From contig CALIZI010000050.1 in NCBI GenBank assembly GCA_938028705.1, forward strand, positions 1 to 64,000: a stretch of 64,000 nucleotides of DNA. Reading direction: 5' to 3'. The stretch comes from an uncultured Saprospiraceae bacterium. GTDB taxonomy: Bacteria; Bacteroidota; Bacteroidia; Chitinophagales; Saprospiraceae. The notes beneath the pieces are model-generated. The model ran no database searches. It saw only the letters and a program-made list of their open reading frames with translations, and was not told the DNA's origin. The translations under genes and the position numbers were made by a program. Of this stretch, positions 61,944 to 64,000 are shown one piece after another (positions within the stretch are counted from its first letter, which is position 1; each line of letters begins with the position of its first letter).

Positions 61944-62360
61944 ATGAATCAGAGAAATTTCACACCGGAATTGTCCTTTAAAACATCGAGGAGTGGCGGC
62001 AAAGGAGGGCAGCACGTCAACAAAGTCTCTTCAAAAGTAGAGTTGCGTTTTCACGTAGATTCTTCCAATCTGTTGAGTGTACAGGAGAAGGCGATGATTA
62101 AGCGCAAATTGCACCACCGGATGTCGGTAAGCGGTCATTTGCATATCACAAGTGAAAAGACGCGCTCACAGCATCGCAATAAACAGGAAGCTATTGACCT
62201 CTTTTATATGTTGCTGTCGCAATCATTGGTCAAGGAAAAGAAACGTATCGCTACTTCTATTCCGAAAGGCATGCAAGAGAGGCGTTTGAAAAATAAACGC
62301 GATACAGCCGAGCGCAAACAAGCACGCAAAAAATTGCGCCCAACGGATTATACTGCGTAG
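61944..62360 (+). CDS. arfB: Alternative ribosome-rescue hydrolase ArfB (YaeJ)
   Basis: 138 residues. FKTSRSGGKGGQHVNKVSSK carries the catalytic GGQ (residues 18-20 region), and the basic unstructured tail (MQERRLKNKRDTAERKQARK) enters the empty mRNA channel of stalled ribosomes. No codon-recognition domain, so it is not RF1 or RF2. It hydrolyses peptidyl-tRNA on non-stop complexes. Convergent with msrB. Confidence 0.94.
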   Translation: MNQRNFTPELSFKTSRSGGKGGQHVNKVSSKVELRFHVDSSNLLSVQEKAMIKRKLHHRMSVSGHLHITSEKTRSQHRNKQEAIDLFYMLLSQSLVKEKKRIATSIPKGMQERRLKNKRDTAERKQARKKLRPTDYTA

Positions 62361-62457
62361 CAAGTTCAAGCACAAGTATCAAGTACAAAAAAAGAATTTG
62401 GTAAAGCCAAATTAAAAACTTGAACTTGAGTTTGGTTCTTGAACTTGACGCTTGTCA
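62360..62457. repeat. Word-type palindrome (CAAGTTCAAG / CTTGAACTTG)
   Basis: Left arm CAAGTTCAAGCACAAGTATC. Right arm 62418-62453 has ACTTGAACTTGAG and TTCTTGAACTTGACGCTTG. An inner stem AATTTGG / CCAAATT sits in the loop. It runs from one stop codon to the other of two convergent genes. Confidence 0.85.
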
Positions 62458-62853
62458 ATCTTTTGATTTAAATTTCATCGAAACAGAATTGATGCAATAC
62501 CGCACACCCGTAGGTGGCGGACCATCGTTGAAGATGTGACCAAGATGCCCGCCGCAGTTACTGCACAGGAGTTCTATTCGTCTCATTCCGTGAGAGTTAT
62601 CCGTTTTTTGTACGATACTTGCCGATTCCAATTCTCCCCAAAAGCTGGGCCACCCACAGCCGGAGTGATATTTATTTTCGGAAGAAAACAAATCAAATCC
62701 ACATCCTGCACATTCATAAATCCCTTCTTTTTTGGTGTCTGTATATTCACCCGTAAAAGCACGTTCTGTACCTGCCTGTCGGAGTACACGATATTCTTCT
62801 TCCGTTAGGATTTCCTTCCATTCCGCTTCCGTTTTTTGAACTTTAAATTCCAT
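62455..62853 (-). CDS. msrB: Peptide-methionine (R)-S-oxide reductase
   Basis: 132 residues. Zinc-binding Cys pairs in YECAGCGFDLF (about residue 49) and LCSNCGGHLGHIF (about 98), and the catalytic Cys in GVRYCINSVSM (about 120). KYHSGCGWPSFW holds the resolving-type Cys and Trp. It repairs methionine R-sulfoxide with thioredoxin. Cytoplasmic, no signal peptide. No msrA nearby. Confidence 0.95.
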   Translation of the reverse strand: MEFKVQKTEAEWKEILTEEEYRVLRQAGTERAFTGEYTDTKKEGIYECAGCGFDLFSSENKYHSGCGWPSFWGELESASIVQKTDNSHGMRRIELLCSNCGGHLGHIFNDGPPPTGVRYCINSVSMKFKSKD

Positions 62854-62865
62854 GTTATTTAGTTG

Positions 62866-63290
62866 AACAGTTTATCAGTTGAATAGTGAATCAGGTTGAT
62901 TTCGCTATGCGAAAATATGCCTATTATTTAAACTTAAATTTAATCACGATGTTCAAATTTAATTATTTTTGTGATACTTTTTACACAAAATTTTAGAATA
63001 TTGGACAAGTTTATCCAAACGACAAAAGTAGTTGACACTTTTAGGATTTGACTTAAAATTTTAAATACTCCGTTTGCTAAACTTCAAAAAGTTTGGTCTC
63101 CGATAGCTATCGGAGAAGTAAGGTACTGGTTTTTAGTTAATTATAAATTTCAGTACCCTACCCACGTTTAGCAAACTTGAAAAGTTTACCAAACGGGTTA
63201 CTTACATTTTGTGTAAAATTAATTAAACTTGTCGCTTATTGCAAAATACACTGATTCACTATACACTGATTAAGCAATCAACTTAAACAA
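62866..63290. repeat. Split word-type palindrome around an inner palindromic element
   Basis: Left words TTAGTTGAACAGTTTATCAG and GTTGAATAGTGAATCAGGTTG (62868-62900, in pieces) are answered by CTGATTCACTATACACTGAT and AAGCAATCAACTTAAAC at 63250-63287. The 63066-63205 element lies between, so this is another nested arrangement. Confidence 0.65.
63066..63205. repeat. Palindromic element related to 12213-12343
   Basis: CCGTTTGCTAAACTTC ... TTTAGCAAACTTGAAAAG ... CCAAACGGGTTACTTAC matches the 12213 copy arm by arm. Where the 12213 copy has AGTAAACGT, this copy has the 18-base palindrome CTCCGATAGCTATCGGAG (63098-63115). Confidence 0.8.
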
Positions 63291-63291
63291 C

Positions 63292-64000
63292 ATGCCAACA
63301 CCATTTTTTCATCTCCAATTTGGCGGTAAAATTACCAAAGCTCATCTTGAAAAATATCAACAATCGCCAAATTGGAAAAAGGGAAGATTTCGCAACCGAT
63401 CATATACCAAAATGATGCACGCGAAGCCTGCTGATTTTCCAAAACTTTTCAAAAAACAATTCTTCGAGACCCAATTTAGGATGCCCAAAAAGCCGATTGA
63501 GATGACACCTTTTGAAGGGGTAGATTTTGATGCTGTGCAGGATACACCACGATTTGTATGGTTCGGACATTCGGTGGCTTTGTTGAAAATTAAGGGTAAA
63601 AATCTATTGATTGACCCGATGTTTGGTAGCGATACTTCGCCCGTAGGTCCGGTACGCACGAAGCGATTTAGTGAAAATACCTTAGCCATTATTGACCGTC
63701 TGCCGCCTATTGACGCTATTCTTTTTACACATGACCATTACGACCATTTGGATTATGACAGCATGAAAAAGTTGCGGCGAAAGGTGAACACTTATTTTAC
63801 TTCACTTGGCGTAGCACGTCATTTGGAGCGTTGGGGAGTGCCTGCCGAACAGATTAGGGAATTTGACTGGTGGAATAGTGTGGACTTTGAAGGGATTAAA
63901 ATTACCTTTACACCTTCGCGTCATTTCTCCGGCAGAGGCTTGACAGATAGATTCAAATGTCTGTGGGGTGGTTGGGTTTTTCAAACGCCCGAACATCAGA
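63292..64000 (+). CDS. Metallo-beta-lactamase-fold hydrolase (NAPE-PLD/UlaG-like), partial
   Basis: Frame open from ATG 63292 to the window end (236 codons, C-terminus missing). VWFGHSVALLKIKGKNLLID and FTHDHYDHLDYDSM (HxHxDH zinc site, about residue 148) define the MBL fold. TPSRHFSGRGLTDR with LWGGW is typical of NAPE-PLD-like and UlaG-like branches, which hydrolyse phosphodiester or lactone bonds. The N-terminal 80 residues resemble NAPE-PLD-type bacterial proteins. Substrate unknown. Confidence 0.9.
   Translation, partial: MPTPFFHLQFGGKITKAHLEKYQQSPNWKKGRFRNRSYTKMMHAKPADFPKLFKKQFFETQFRMPKKPIEMTPFEGVDFDAVQDTPRFVWFGHSVALLKIKGKNLLIDPMFGSDTSPVGPVRTKRFSENTLAIIDRLPPIDAILFTHDHYDHLDYDSMKKLRRKVNTYFTSLGVARHLERWGVPAEQIREFDWWNSVDFEGIKITFTPSRHFSGRGLTDRFKCLWGGWVFQTPEHQ

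Overview
The window looks like a chromosome segment of a low-GC member of the Bacteroidota, probably a Saprospiria- or Chitinophagia-like lineage (the exact group is inference). The evidence is a SusC/SusD pair, two secreted proteases ending in type IX secretion (T9SS) sorting domains, a MoxR/DUF4159 operon, and promoters of the Bacteroidota form TTTG-N19/20-TAnnTTTG (or TTCG).

Layout. 1-137 is a 10-bp tandem repeat. 0.6-9.4 kb holds an orphan DUF6088 protein, two paralogous small membrane proteins around a lipoprotein, a tandem amidohydrolase, an EamA permease, a carboxypeptidase remnant and an unknown tail-anchored protein. 9.7-12.2 kb is a DUF4159-hypothetical-MoxR operon. 12.2-16.6 kb has an RluA synthase, an S24 repressor, a fatty acid desaturase and dense palindromic elements. 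16.6-20.5 kb has a cyclophilin, an ATPase+TOPRIM pair resembling PARIS-type defence, and gatB. 20.7-27.5 kb has two convergent secreted proteases (lysyl-endopeptidase-like and M36). 28-39.6 kb is mostly housekeeping (arrestin-like, EEP, HD, GT2, HAD/KdsC-like, IscX, ferredoxin, RimO, AlkC) plus a toxin-antitoxin locus. 51-64 kb holds gltB, SusD/SusC, ArfB, MsrB and a partial MBL-fold hydrolase.

The most unusual region is 41.4-51.2 kb. Between gltD (39641-41110) and gltB (51268-55842), both on the minus strand and usually neighbours, lies a roughly 10-kb island of defence-like cassettes: an Mrr-like nuclease with a TIR-like partner (present twice), an amber-interrupted small gene, an Rpn-type nuclease and a derivative, an ATPase+PD-(D/E)XK pair in reverse orientation, a Uma2 endonuclease, and a reverse transcriptase with a caspase/CHAT-like partner. 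Seven copies of one repeat, all on the plus strand, separate them. Six carry a near-consensus promoter and a conserved mini-ORF. It behaves like a cassette array in which the repeat supplies promoter and leader.

The second theme is repeats. Many intergenic regions carry long imperfect palindromes, several nested inside one another. Each is built from its own short word. Two copies of a 206-bp element with perfect or near-perfect 29-bp terminal inverted repeats, two 180-bp palindromic repeats flanking alkC, and an 18-bp palindrome that appears to insert into other sequences (including the gltB coding start) add to this.
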